From assembly GCA_032433765.1 (NCBI GenBank), contig JAVIAB010000124.1, positions 76,378,119 to 76,442,118 of the forward strand: 64,000 nt of DNA, in the 5' to 3' direction. Positions within the stretch are counted from its first letter, which is position 1. Each line of letters opens with the position of its first letter. The DNA is from Megaustenia siamemsis. Its lineage: Eukaryota; Mollusca; Gastropoda; Stylommatophora; Ariophantidae. The position numbers and the translations under genes were made by a program. This document shows, one piece after another, positions 34,862-45,750 of this stretch. The notes beneath the pieces were generated by a model. That model saw nothing but the letters and a program-made list of their open reading frames with translations, searched no databases and was not told the origin of the DNA.

Positions 34862-36289
34862 TGAGCCATTTATAGTGACAGAAGGCTTAAGACATTTATA
34901 GTGACAGAAGGCTTGAGACATTTATAGTGACAGAAGACTTGAGACATTTATAGTGACAGAAGGCTTGAGACATTTATAGTGACAGAAGACTTGAGACATT
35001 TATAGTGACAGAAGGCTTGAGATATTTATAGTGACAGAAGACTTGAGGCATTTATAATGACAGAAGACTTGAGACATTTATAGTGACAGAAGACTTGAGA
35101 CATTTATAGTGACAGAAGACTTGAGACATTTATAGTGACAGAAGGCTTGAGACATTTATAGTGACAGAAGACTTGAGACATTTATAGTGACAGAAGGCTT
35201 GAGACATTTATAGTGACAGAAGACTTGAGACATTTATAGTGACAGAAGGTGTGAGACATTTATAGGGACAGAAGGCTTAAGACATTTATAGTGACAGAAG
35301 GCTTGAGACATTTATAGTGACAGAAGACTTGAGACATTTATAGTGACAGAAGGCTTGAGACATTTATAGTGACATATTTTTTTAGCCATTTATAGTGACA
35401 GAAGGCTTGAGACATTTATAGTGACAGAAGGCTTGAGACATTTATAGTGACAGAAGGATTGAGACGTTTATAGTGACAGAAGGCTTGAGACATTTATAGT
35501 GACAGAAGGCTTGAGACATTTATAGTGACAGAAGGCTTGAGACATTTATAGTGACAGAAGACTTGAGACATTTATAGTGATAGAAGACTTGAGACATTTA
35601 TAGTGACAGAAGGCTTGAGACATTTATAGTGACAGAAGGCTTGAGACATTTATAATGACAGAAGGCTTGAGACATTTATAGTGACATAATTTTTTTAGCC
35701 ATTTATAGTGACAGAAGGCTTGAGACATTTATAGTGACAGAAGGATTGAGACATTTATAGTGACAGAAGGCTTGAGATATTTATAGTGACAGAAGGCTTG
35801 AGATATTTATAGTGACAGAAGGCTTGAGATATTTATAGTGACAGAAGGATTGAGACATTTAAAGTGACAGAAGGATTGAGATATTTATAATGACAGAAGG
35901 ATTGAGACATTTATAGTGACAGAAGGCTTGAGATATTTATAGTGACAGAAGGCTTGAGACATTTATAGTGACAGAAGGATTGAGACATTTATAGTGACAG
36001 AAGGCTTGAGATATTTATAGTGACAGAAGGCTTGAGATATTTATAGTGACAGAAGGCTTGAGACATTTATAGTGACAGAAGGATTGAGACATTTATAGTG
36101 ACAGAAGGCTTGAGATATTTATAGTGACAGAAGGCTTGAGATATTTATAGTGACAGAAGGCTTGAGACATTTATAGTGACAGAAGGATTGAGACATTTAT
36201 AGTGACAGAAGGCTTGAGACATTTATAGTGACAGAAGGATTGAGACATTTATAGTGATAGAAGGCTTGAGATATTTATAGTGACAGATT
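34862..36289 (+). repeat. 26-bp minisatellite, about 55 copies, in PALS1 intron
   Basis: The unit is GACATTTATAGTGACAGAAG plus GCTTGA, with ACTTGA and GATTGA variants. A T-run joint (TTTTTTTAGCCATTTATAG) recurs at about 35377 and 35690, 313 bp apart (about 12 units), and a similar GAGCCATTTATAG starts the array. This indicates block duplication. Confidence 0.95.
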
Positions 36290-36869
36290 GCCAGCTTCAT
36301 GAGATAAATTTGAAAGTGCTTAAATAAGATCAGTACAAAATGAAAAAGAAAAAAGATTATTGGAAGAGATCACAATTTTAATTAATTGTAATATAAATTT
36401 ATAAATAAATAAGGCATTAATTTTGACAAGTTACATTCATGAGGCTGCATTTGTTAGTAAGGCTCATGGTAATAGGAAACTATAGAGCATTACAACCATA
36501 TGTAATCTTACCATCAGAAGTGAGTCATCACTTCATGTGATATTTGTTTAATATGCTCCTGCTTTATCCTGAGCTTGAAAGTTTGTGAAACATGATAAAT
36601 TGTAATACTGAGCGTAAGAAATCTCATGCTGGAGTAGAAGACAGAGTGAAGTCCACTTACCTGACTATCTATATATCTGTTATCCTTTTGAGCCAAAGAT
36701 GGCTTATAGGGCAGAAACTCCAGAGAGTCTCTTTGTCCGACGATCTTTGTAGTCAAGTGTCAGAGCTTGCTCACGACCCACAATTCTATCTTGCCACAAT
36801 TGTATTTTGCCACATGACCCTATACTGTGTCGTTCAATCTCTGTGTGTGAGCTAGTGCATGCTGTTGTT

Positions 36870-37265
36870 GTCTCTCACCTGTAGGCGTTCTTTTTGGTGT
36901 TTTTCTAGGTCAGCCTCTTTTTCTTCTACCCTCTGGTTCCATTTGAGAGCCTGCTTTGAGATTCTCTTGTTGTCTCTTCTCATCACATGGCCAACATATA
37001 ACACCACCTTCTTCTCATGATTATAGATGAAATTTTAGGATGCTTTGTTATTTCTCTTATTTCTGCACTAGTCTTAAATTCATTCCATGGTGTACAATAT
37101 TTTCTGGAGGCTTTTGTTTTGAGATACATCTAATTTATTTTCTATTTCTTTAGTTGTTCTCCAGCTCTCACATGCATAGGTTAAGGTGGATAATACATTT
37201 GACCAGACTTTGCTCATTAATATCATTTGTATAAAGAGGGAGAGTTTCTTGCTCTTCTGTGGAAG
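36870..37265 (-). pseudogene. Non-LTR retrotransposon ORF2 fragment, antisense in PALS1 intron
   Basis: The minus strand gives LTYACESWRTTKEIENKLDV and SQNKSLQKILYTM, then a frameshift, then NEFKTSAEIREITKHPKISS, IIMRRRWCYM, another shift, and GHVMRRDNKRISKQALKW with EGRRKRG and PRKTPKRTP in a neighbouring frame. This is the same family as the plus-strand copy at 21661-22060 (GHVMRRDNNRITKQALMW). Multiple stops and frameshifts make it a pseudogene. It lies about 150 bp upstream of exon B. Confidence 0.8.
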
Positions 37266-37421
37266 GTGCTCTTTCTTTGCTTCTTGATGTCACAATCTTT
37301 TATGCACTGATGTTATCAGTGAGGGATTTTTCATCTTCTGCTTCTAAATTAGCCATTGAAGTTGCTAAATGCTATTTAAAACCAAATGTTTATTCTACTT
37401 TATTATTAATGACAAAAACAG

Positions 37422-37574
37422 AATCAGTTCCCATGCCTGGGGAGAAGAGGAACAGCACCCAAGGAGCCTCATCTAAAAGAGAATTTAGTGTTGGCATAGG
37501 TACCAGAGACAACAATGGGGAATGGGTGGAAATGAATGGGATTGAAGACAAAGATACTAGGAAACAAGGAAAAG
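37422..37574 (+). CDS. PALS1: PALS1 exon B (N-terminal variable region)
   Basis: The acceptor is ATGACAAAAACAG|AATCAG and the donor AAAG|GTAAAA. The exon is 153 nt, phase 1 at both ends, again skippable in frame. It encodes SVPMPGEKRNSTQGASSKRE, then FSVGIGTRDNNGEWVEMNGI and EDKDTRKQGK: polar, charged and probably disordered. The first codon is completed by the last G of exon A and the last by the first bases of exon C (G|GC, Gly). No named domain. The polypyrimidine tract is mediocre (TTTATTCTACTTTATTATTA upstream), so the call depends mainly on the three-way phase agreement. Confidence 0.65.
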
Positions 37575-37673
37575 GTAAAAATAGCATTGTTAGATTGTCT
37601 TGTTTGTAACAAAAGCTGTATGTTTAGAGTTGAGTGAACAAGCTAATCTTCTCATCCAAGTTTTTTAAACAGA

Positions 37674-37936
37674 GTATTTGTAGCTGTTTGAGACTGACAT
37701 ATAACTTGACTGTTGCAATATTTGTAGCTGTTAAAGAACTGACATATAAACCTAGCTGTTGCAATATTTGTAGCTGTTAATGACTGACATATAAACCTGC
37801 CTGTTGCAATATTTGCAGCTGTTAATAACTGACATATAAACCTGCCTGTTGCAATATTTGCAGCTGTTAATGACTGACATATAAACCTTGCTGTTGGAAC
37901 ATTTGTAGCTGTTAATGACTGACATATAAACCTGGC
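37674..37936 (+). repeat. 45-bp minisatellite, about 5 copies, in PALS1 intron
   Basis: The unit is TGTTGCAATATTTGTAGCTG, TTAATGACTGACATATAAAC, CTGCC, starting about 100 bp after exon B. Copies differ at several positions. Confidence 0.9.
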
Positions 37937-39400
37937 TACTTAATATGATGGCAAAAAGGGTAGTTTTATTACATCAGAGAAAAAATTGTTGTGTCACACT
38001 TTTGTAGTGTATCGCTTTATGAAATCAAATGTTTGAAGAGATGTGGTTGCAGAGAAAGCTAAACCTAGAGGTCTAGAAATAGCTAAAGAAGACTTACCAA
38101 TTGATAAAGAACAAATTGATGACAGAGTTTAAGAAGATATAAAGTCAAAGGTGAAGAAAACTTAAATACAGAGCTAAAGAAAAATCAAAGAAAATTCTTC
38201 AGATAACTTAACTCTTTCCAGACTTGATTTTTCTTTAGGTTTGGATCAAAATAATTTTCAGATTTGACAAATTTCATCACATGCATTTTTATTTTACAGC
38301 TTTATACTATAATATTGATAAATATGGAACATGTTAAAATCATTGGAAAAGAAAATATCAGTAAATTTCTTATATTTGATTATTTGAAGGAATAATTATA
38401 AGAAATAAAATGTTAGTGGATAGATAATTTGTTCACTTGCCAACCTCTTTCCATGGTTAGAGGTGTTGCTATCTGCTTTTCTTAAAATTTCACCAAAAGT
38501 AATGTCCTTCAAAATAAAGTTTATTTGGTGCATTCATGTTCATATAAAAACTGATTTCATGTGCATTTTTGTTACCGACTTCAGAGTATTAGTTAATATA
38601 AAAACTAAATCATTGCTTCACAAAACAAAAGTTCAATTCACGTATCAGATTTGATGTATCGGATAATAGTCTAGTATAGTTTTATTAGTGTTTGATGGGT
38701 CGGAATGAGTTAAAGACAAGATCATGAAATATATAAATATAGAATAAAGATATTTTAACTAAGAAATAAAGCTTAAGAACAAGATAGTTCAAATAAAGAT
38801 AAATAATCAATGATAGTACAAGGTGTGTGTTCAAAACGAAACTGATGACTCAAAATGAGATGACTCAAAGTTCATTCTCACAAATGTATAAACTTGTTAT
38901 CTGACTCCATAAAGAGTTCTTTAGTAAATCCATTGCTTTATGCTATTACTCATTACTTTCAAAGGATGTGCACACAATCTCCTGATGTTGTGATCTCTAA
39001 GCAGTTGTTTCATATTTGTTCCATTTCTGTGCTCTGTTCTTGACCTATCATGTGGCATGAAGTCATGCTGTCATGTACTTTCTCTCTCCTTGTCAAACTT
39101 TGGTCTCTTTTGTTTTGTACAAAGTTGCCACAACATAGGTACCTTCAAGGCCAGAGAGAGTGAAATGGTAACCACCCTTTTATATGGAGACAGCACCAGA
39201 TGATAAAGATTGTTGATGCCTACTTTCTTATTCTTCTGTCAAATATTCCAGATAAGGACTTTCACCACTTATTATAGTGGGTGTGTGTGTGAGTTTGCAT
39301 GCATGTATTATCAAGTACTGGTTGGTATTGTGGATTTCCTTAATATACTCTCATGTTGAACATCTGCTTTTGTATTCCAGCTTCTTGATTGCTTTAGTTA
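37937..39400. other. AT-rich intron sequence, nothing recognised
   Basis: No exon-like open frame with good borders, no repeat and no transposon motif could be seen. The small frame 38463-38654 has no recognisable content. Confidence 0.5.
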
Positions 39401-39406
39401 TATAAT

Positions 39407-40058
39407 TTCTCACTTTCAGACTAATAGAAAAGAATAAAGACTCCAACCATTTCTCACTTTCAGATTAATTGAAAAGAACAAAGATTCCCACCATTTCTCA
39501 CTTTCAGATTAATAGAAAAGAACAAAGATTCCCACCATTTCTCACTTTCAGATTAATAGAAAAGAACAAAGATTCCCACCATTTCTCACTTTCAGATTAA
39601 TAGAAAAGAACAAAGATTCCCACCATTTCTCACTTTCAGACTAATAGAAAAGAACAAAGATTCCCACCATTTCTCACTTTCAGATTAATAGAAAAGAACA
39701 AAGATTCCCACCATTTCTCACTTTCAGATTAATAGAAAAGAACAAAGATTCCCACCATTTCTCACTTTCAGACTAATAGAAAAGAACAAAGATTCCCACC
39801 ATTTCTCACTTTCAGACTAAAAGAACAAAGATTCCCACCATTTCTCACTTTCAGACTAATAGAAAAGAACAAAGATTCCCACCATTTCTCACTTTCAGAC
39901 TAATAAAGGGGAACAAAGATTCCCACCATTCCTACTTCCACACTAATAGAGGGTAACAAAGATGCTCACCATTTCTTACTTTCAGACTAATAGAGGGGAA
40001 CAAAGATGTTCACCATTTCTTACTTTCAGACTAATAGAGGGGAACAAAGATGCCCACC
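39407..40058 (+). repeat. 44-bp minisatellite, about 14 copies, in PALS1 intron
   Basis: The unit is CACTTTCAGATTAATAGAAA, AGAACAAAGATTCCCACCAT, TTCT. The last three copies diverge (GGGGAACAAAGATG), as is usual at array edges. Confidence 0.94.
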
Positions 40059-40059
40059 A

Positions 40060-40345
40060 GTATCTAAACTGTGAGTGGTCAGTGACTTACAGCAGGCTAC
40101 ATGCATCAGGATGGACAAAGAACTTTACTAATCTAGACCCTACTCCACCACCCAGTGGTGCCCCTGGGAACAGACTAATTAATCAGCCTTGTCAAGCCAG
40201 TGTGGATTGAAGTGGGAAGGCAACTCAGTACCCATATATGTCATGTCAGAGGCTGAATGGTACAGATATCATAACTTGGTGTAAACTAGTGACAAACACA
40301 TCCTACTCCACATAATGTCCATTTGAGGGTGGTCTGTGAAGTGGA
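40060..40345 (-). mobile_element. Dispersed repeat, copy in PALS1 intron
   Basis: Shares GACCCTACTCCACC, GGGAACAGACTAATTAATCA, GAAGTGGGAAGGCAACTCAG, ACCCATATATGTCATGTCAG and CACATAATGTCCATTTGAGG in order with the copies at 13190-13460 and 43850-44325. The tRNA-like head is not present, suggesting 5' truncation if the element is a SINE on the minus strand. Confidence 0.65.
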
Positions 40346-40487
40346 GTAGTCATTAAATAAAGACAGAAAAAGGAGGAACTGGAAGGGAATGTTGGGCTGA
40401 GTGCATGTTGAATAGTCCTACAATTATTGGCTAATAAATGTCTTGTAGTTTAAGTATCAAAGCGTTCTCTTCTGGTCAAATGATTTC

Positions 40488-40810
40488 TCTGTACTAATGT
40501 GGTCATATGAATACTATATACATTTCTTGTTAGATTGTTACTGTGTACTGTTTGATAAATGAATACTATATACATTTCTTGTTAGATTGTTACTGTGTAC
40601 TGTTTGATAAAGTTATGTTTGTACTGTTCTTGTTAAATGGCCACTGTTCTGTATTGTTCTGGTAAGTAAATACTATATACATTTTTGGTAAAATTGATAC
40701 TGTGTTTGTCCTGTAATTTGATTGATGTGTACTATTCCTATGATTATAGTGTACTGTTCTGGTAAATAAATGCTGTGTTCCATTCCTGTTAAAAAACCTA
40801 CTATGTACTG
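40488..40810 (+). repeat. Degenerate tandem repeat of about 52 bp next to the exon C acceptor
   Basis: Recurring GAATACTATATACATTTCTT, GTTAGATTGTTACTGTGTAC and TGTTTGATAAAT blocks. The first two copies are clean and later ones decay into TGTACTGTTCT motifs that run to within a few bases of the splice acceptor at 40820. Confidence 0.75.
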
Positions 40811-40819
40811 TTCTAGCAG

Positions 40820-41265
40820 GCAAACCTGGTAACAAGTCTAACACCAGTTCAGCAGCACCATTGATCGATGATTTCCTCACCAATGGATCAGTGGCCTCGA
40901 CTAACAAAAGCAGTAGTCGTCATGGTGGTTACAGTAATGGTGGCCAACACAGCAGTTATGATCTGAGTATGAACAGCTCATTTGACCATGACATCTATGA
41001 CCAAGGTCCTCATCGGGAAATGGCAATCGATGTTCCTGACAACTTTGTTGCCACTGTTAAATCCCCACCACGCTATCCTCCCCCACTTTCATCTAGCGGA
41101 GTCCCTCGTTCTGTTACTTCTCCATCGAAGACAAATCATAGGGAGCACAAACATGAAAAGTCTTACTCACAGACTTCATTCCACACACCAGACAGTACTC
41201 CTAAACAGAAGCAGCCAACACCTCAGGAACTTGAAAGATTGCACAGGCATGAGGAGGAATTGAAG
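40820..41265 (+). CDS. PALS1: PALS1 exon C with ECR1 (Par6-binding motif)
   Basis: The acceptor is a tandem TAG-CAG (TTCTAGCAG|GCAAAC) and the donor TGAAG|GTAAAC. The exon is 446 nt, phase 1 to 0. A Ser/Asn-rich stretch (SNTSSAAPLIDDF onward) leads to HREMAIDVPDNF at 41011-41046 and PPRYPPP at 41065-41085. In PALS1/Stardust, REMAVD-type ECR1 binds the PDZ domain of Par6. A basic Ser/Pro region follows, and the exon ends with LERLHRHEEELK, the start of ECR2 (human LERIRQQQEDMR). An upstream in-frame stop and the T-rich tract support the acceptor choice. Use of the first AG (start 40817) would add one residue. Confidence 0.93.
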
Positions 41266-41650
41266 GTAAACACATTGCATGTCAGGGTTTGCAAGGCCTC
41301 AGTTTTTATATAACTAAACCTAACTTGTAATTCAGACCATTGTGCAAGGTCATCATGCCTCTGACACTATTGATCAATGTGATTTACATCTATTTGTTCT
41401 TTGGACACTTCATCATTTCTCTTGACTTTTTGTTTTCCTGTCTTATTATTTCATTCCAGACCTTTCCTTTTGGTCTTTCTCTCCTTCGGATCTTTTTTTT
41501 ATATCACTGAGTTCTTTAAGGCCGTCAGTTATTAATTTTATGCGTATTGAATGTTGTCTATCTCCTTTCTGTTTCCATTTATCAGTGCTGTCTTTTTTTT
41601 ACTCCATTTTCTTGTAGTTTATCATGTTGCTAAGTCCTCAAACAGTTTGT
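41266..41650. other. Intron sequence, nothing recognised
   Basis: T-rich plus strand without repeat or transposon motifs. The open frame runs only a few codons past the exon C donor. Confidence 0.5.
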
Positions 41651-43541
41651 TACTTTATTTGTATCACTGTTAGACTGGTTGTATTATTGTTACTTTATTT
41701 GTATCACTGTTAGACTGGTTGTATTATTATTACTTTATTTGTATCACTGTTAGACTGGTTGTATTATTGTTACTTTATTTGTATCACTGTTAGACTGGTT
41801 GTATTATTGTTACTTTATTGGTATCACTGTTAGTTAGACTGGTTGTATTATTGTTACTTTATTTGTATCACTGTTAGACTGGTTGTATTATTGTTACTTT
41901 ATTTGTATCACTGTTAGACTGGTTGTATTATTGTTACTTTATTTGTATCACTGTTAGACTGGTTGTATTATTGTTACTTTATTTGTATTACTGTTAGACT
42001 GGTTGTATTATTATTACTTTATTTGTATCACTGTTAGACTGGTTGTATTATTGTTACTTTATTTGTATTACTGTTAGACTGGTTGTATTATTGTTACTTT
42101 ATTGGTATCACTGTTAGACTGGTTGTATTATTGTTACTTTCTTTGTTTTGCTGTTGTACTGGCTGTATTATTGTTACTTTATTGGTATCACTGTTAGACT
42201 GGTTGTATTATTGTTACTTTATTTGTTTTGCTGTTGGACTGGTTGTATTATTGTTACTTTATTTGTATCACTGTTAGACTGGTTGTATTATTGTTACTTT
42301 ATTGGTATCACTGTTAGTTAGACTGGTTGTATTATTGTTACTTTATTGGTATCACTGTTAGATTGGTTGTATTATTGTTACTTTATCACTGTTAGTTAGA
42401 CTGGCTGTATTATTGTTACTTTATTTGTATCACTGTTAGACTGGTTGTATTATTGTTACTTTATTTGTTTTGCTGTTGTACTGGCTGTATTATTGTTACT
42501 TTATTGGTATCACTGTTAGAGTGGTTGTATTATTGTTACTTTATTTGTTTTGCTGTTGTACTGGTTGTATTATTGTTACTTTATTTGTATCACTGTTAGT
42601 TCGACTGGTTGTATTATTGTTACTTTATTTGTTTTGCTGTTGGACTGGTTGTATTATTGTTACTTTATTTGTATCACTTTTAGACTGGTTGTATTATTGT
42701 TACTTTATTTGTTTTGCTGTTGGACTGATTGTGTTATTGTTACTTTATTTGTATCACTGTTAGTTAGACTGGTTGTATTATTGTTACTTTATTTGTTTTG
42801 CTGTTGGATTGGTTGTATTATTGTTACTTTATCACTGTTAGTTAGACTGGCTGTATTATTGTTACTTTATTTGTGTTGCTGTTAGACTGGTTGTATTATT
42901 GTTACTTTATCACTGTTAGTTATACTGGCTGTATTATTGTTACTTTATTTGTATCACTGTTATTTAGACTGGTTGTATTATTGTTACTTTATTTGTATTA
43001 CTGTTAGACTGGTTGTATTATTGTTACTTTATTGGTATCACTGTTAGACTGGTTGTATTATTGTTACTTTATTTGTATCACTGTTAGACTGGTTGTATTA
43101 TTGTTACTTTATTTGTATCACTGTTAGACTGGTTGTATTATTGTTACTTTATTTGTATCACTGTTAGACTGGTTGTATTATTGTTACTTTATTTGTATCA
43201 CTGTTAGACTGGTTGTATTATTGTTACTTTATCACTGTTAGTTATACTGGCTGTATTATTGTTACTTTATTTGTTTTGCTGTTGGATTGGTTGTATTATT
43301 GTTACTTTATCACTGTTAGTTATACTGGCTGTATTATTGTTACTTTATTTGTATCACTGTTATTTAGACTGGTTATATTATTGTTACTTTATTTGTATCA
43401 CTGTTAGACTGGTTGTATTATTGTTACTTTATTTGTATCACTGTTAGACTGGTTGTATTATTGTTACTTTATTTGTATCACTGTTAGACTGGTTGTATTA
43501 TTGTTACTTTATTTGTATCACTGTTAGACTGGTTGTATTAT
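41651..43541 (+). repeat. 40-bp minisatellite, about 47 copies, in PALS1 intron
   Basis: The unit is TTATTGTTACTTTATTTGTA then TCACTGTTAGACTGGTTGTA. Variants carry TTTTGCTGTTGGACTGG, ATTGGTATCAC, or a 4-bp insertion (GTTAGTTAGACTGG). Some units lack the TTTGT segment. The hydrophobic open frames rich in Leu, Tyr and Cys are by-products. Confidence 0.95.
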
Positions 43542-43849
43542 TTGAAGTAGCAGATATAATAAACTAAACTCATCAACTATATCAACTAAATATGAAATAC
43601 TTTTATTTATGTTTGTCAGGTTTGTTAATTAATCAGTGTTCTATAATGGCTTACTACTAATGTTGCTGTGCTATTACATTCAATTGTTTCTTGTAGATAT
43701 GTTCTAACTGTTCATTTCAATAGTTTCTCCACATCGATCATTGGTTAAATGTGACTCACTGCATCCTTTAGAGTACCATAAGAAGAACAGCTAAAGATGG
43801 TAGCAATATTCTGACATAAAGAAACTCCCAGAGAGATGAGTTACACTGA

Positions 43850-44325
43850 GATTTGTCAGAGAAAGGCACCTGACAGCAACAGAGCTGGAAGCTGTCAGTG
43901 ATAGCTGATGGCTGGCGCAGGAATGGGGGAGCCAGAACCATCCAGACCCTACTTCACCTCTTCACGGTGACTCTAGTAACAGACCAGCCAGTCTAGTCTT
44001 ACCAGGCATGTCGGGGTTAAAGAGGGAAGGCAGACCCAATACTCAAAAATGTCATGTTGGATGTGTTGGGCCAAAAGGCCAAATACACAATAACACAACT
44101 CATCTATGCTCACGTAATGTCCTTGTAAGGACAGTAACTAGAGGACAAACTACTCCTTTGGTAGTCCTCGCAAGAATGCCAGAAAGAAAGAAAGAAATGT
44201 GTAGATCATCACACAAAGTGATCAACAACAAAAATCAGCCACTTTGGGAATTGCACCTGGACCCTTCTGATCAGGAAGTGAGTGAGCACACTAACCACTC
44301 AGCCACTGAGGCTCCCAGATAATGA
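43850..44325 (-). mobile_element. SINE with tRNA-like head, antisense in PALS1 intron
   Basis: On the minus strand it starts near 44317 with GGGAGCCTCAGTGGCTGAGT and GGTTAGTGTGCTC (A-box region), then CTGATCAGAAGGGTCCAGGT and GCAATTCCC (B-box region, somewhat altered). The body contains GGCCCAACACATCCAACATG, TTGGGTCTGCCTTCCC and GGTGAAGTAGGGTCTGG. It is the only full copy of this family in the window: the head links it to 13645 and 33690, the body to 13190, 31798 and 40060. No protein is encoded despite an open frame at 44008-44322. Confidence 0.75.
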
Positions 44326-44451
44326 CAACCTAGCTGTAAATGATGTCACAATGTAATGTCTTTAGTAGCAAAGAAAAGAAGATTAAAACATGTATTTTGT
44401 CAGCATTAACTGCTTGATAATAATGTCATCTCTGTTCACTCCTCTGTGTAG

Positions 44452-44704
44452 AAACGAAGAGAGGAAGAGAACAGACTGCATGCAGAACAAGAGTTCTTAA
44501 GGGCTTCCTTAAGGGGGTCCAAGAAGCTGCAAGCCTTGGAGAACAGTCGCCCTATGGGAATCACACCAACTGGTTTTGTGAACACTGCATTTGATAATGA
44601 AGGTGATGATGAAGAGGACGATGTTGATGACATTGGTAATAAATCTCATTCTAGGAGTATGTCAGATGACATGCTGGATGAGCCATATCTGAGGAAGAAT
44701 GTGG
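44452..44704 (+). CDS. PALS1: PALS1 exon D with ECR2
   Basis: The acceptor is CTCCTCTGTGTAG|AAACGA and the donor GTGG|GTAAGA, a strong consensus. The exon is 253 nt, phase 0 to 1. It continues the charged helix begun in exon C with KRREEENRLHAEQEFL, then SKKLQALENSRPMGITPTG and FVNTAFDNEGDD. Human PALS1 has RRRREEE, then KKLAQIPPKTGIDNPMFD at the same place, so this is ECR2, which assists Par6 binding. An acidic run DDEEDDVDDIG and a Ser-rich SHSRSMSDDML follow. The exon ends at LRKNV, with a split Gly codon into exon E. Confidence 0.95.
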
Positions 44705-45299
44705 GTAAGATGAAGTGTTCCACAGCTCTTGTTTTGCCTTTTTGGTGACAGAATGTGTGTGATGAAAACATGTTTATGTGCATGACAAAAAATGCAAGTG
44801 TCATGTCAAAGAAATGCTTAAATGTTTGACAAAATATCACAAGTGTATGATTAAAAAAAGGGATAAATAATGACAAAATAAACCATGACACAAAAAAAGC
44901 CAAGTGCATGGCAACAAATTCTTTATTGATGTAAATATTGCAGTTTACTAATAAAAAAGTCTTAAATGGTGTACCTCTGATAGCCATGAACATGCCTTAA
45001 ACAAAAGTAGTGATCTTCATATTATAAATTCTGAATAGAAATGCTTATTACTTGACCAGCCTGGCAAATATATTTCCAAGTCACACAAAGACAATGTTTT
45101 GATGTAAAACTCATTTAACAACTTTAATGAAATAAAGTGCAGGACTGTTCGTCCAGTGTAAAACTGAGAGTGCCACTTGAGAGACCAGTTTCAAAACATG
45201 ATAGGCTGATATCTCATTTACATATACAACAGAAACAGAGTGAAAAATTGTGTAGAGAATTGGAATAACATTTTACAGACTTTCATTATATGTTCCTGC
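44705..45299. other. Intron sequence, nothing recognised
   Basis: AT-rich, with loosely recurring TGACAAAATAT and CAAGTGCATG motifs but no clear period. No exon or transposon signal. Confidence 0.45.
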
Positions 45300-45750
45300 T
45301 TATTGGTAACTAGGAAAAATAAAAAAATGGTATGTAAGAAGCTTTACGTGACAAGTGGACTACACAGACTAAACAACGTTTCGGCTCAATAGGCCTTCAT
45401 CAGGAACAAACAAAAAAACACACACAAAACTAATAACGAAACAACCAAAACAAAAACAATCGAAATGTGTTAAAGAAAACAAAATAGAAAATTTTAGAAA
45501 GACAGGATAGTTTTCTATTTTGTTTTCTTTAACACATTTCGATTGTTTTTGTTTTGGTTGTTTCGTTATTAGTTTTGTGTGTGTGTTTTTTTGTTTGTTC
45601 CTGATGAAGGCCTATTGAGCCGAAACGTTGTTTAGTCTGTGTCGTCCACTTGTCACGTAAAGCTTCTTACATACCATTTTTTTATTTTCCTTATATTTAG
45701 CTTTACTGCAGCTTCGCATTTTTATGCCTTAACCCTTTATTGGTAACTAG
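45300..45750 (+). mobile_element. Foldback insertion with 14-bp target duplication, possibly Penelope-like
   Basis: TTATTGGTAACTAG occurs at 45300-45313 and again at 45737-45750, bracketing 423 bp. The insert is a near-perfect inverted repeat, with arms of about 178 bp (45314-45491 and 45511-45690) and a 19-bp spacer, plus a unique 46-bp tail (45691-45736). Each arm carries CTGATGAAGGCC..GAGCCGAAACGTT, which resembles the hammerhead ribozyme core known from the terminal repeats of Penelope-like elements. A long target duplication with inverted termini also fits such elements, or twin priming. No protein is encoded. The target duplication and arms are seen directly; the family is inference. 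Confidence 0.7.
45601..45660 (+). ncRNA. Hammerhead-like ribozyme core, right arm (candidate)
   Basis: CTGATGA at 45601-45607, a possible short GGC/GCC stem II, GAAA at 45622-45625, and a GTC near 45641-45644 that could be the cleavage triplet. A short ACG/CGT stem III can be drawn. I could not pair a convincing stem I, so activity is uncertain. The same core lies in the left arm on the minus strand (CTGATGA complement at 45397-45403, GAAA complement at 45379-45382). Confidence 0.35.

Noticed and set aside
36592..36855. 87-codon open frame in the PALS1 intron
   Set aside because: No recognised domain, no splice borders in a matching phase, and exon B already connects in phase to exon A.
42083..43447. 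Hydrophobic frames resembling membrane segments
   Set aside because: Translation of the 40-bp array inside a PALS1 intron, with no start context or splice borders.
45314..45690. Long hairpin as a microRNA gene
   Set aside because: Arms of about 178 bp, a flanking 14-bp target duplication and hammerhead-like cores fit a mobile foldback insertion better than a miRNA precursor.
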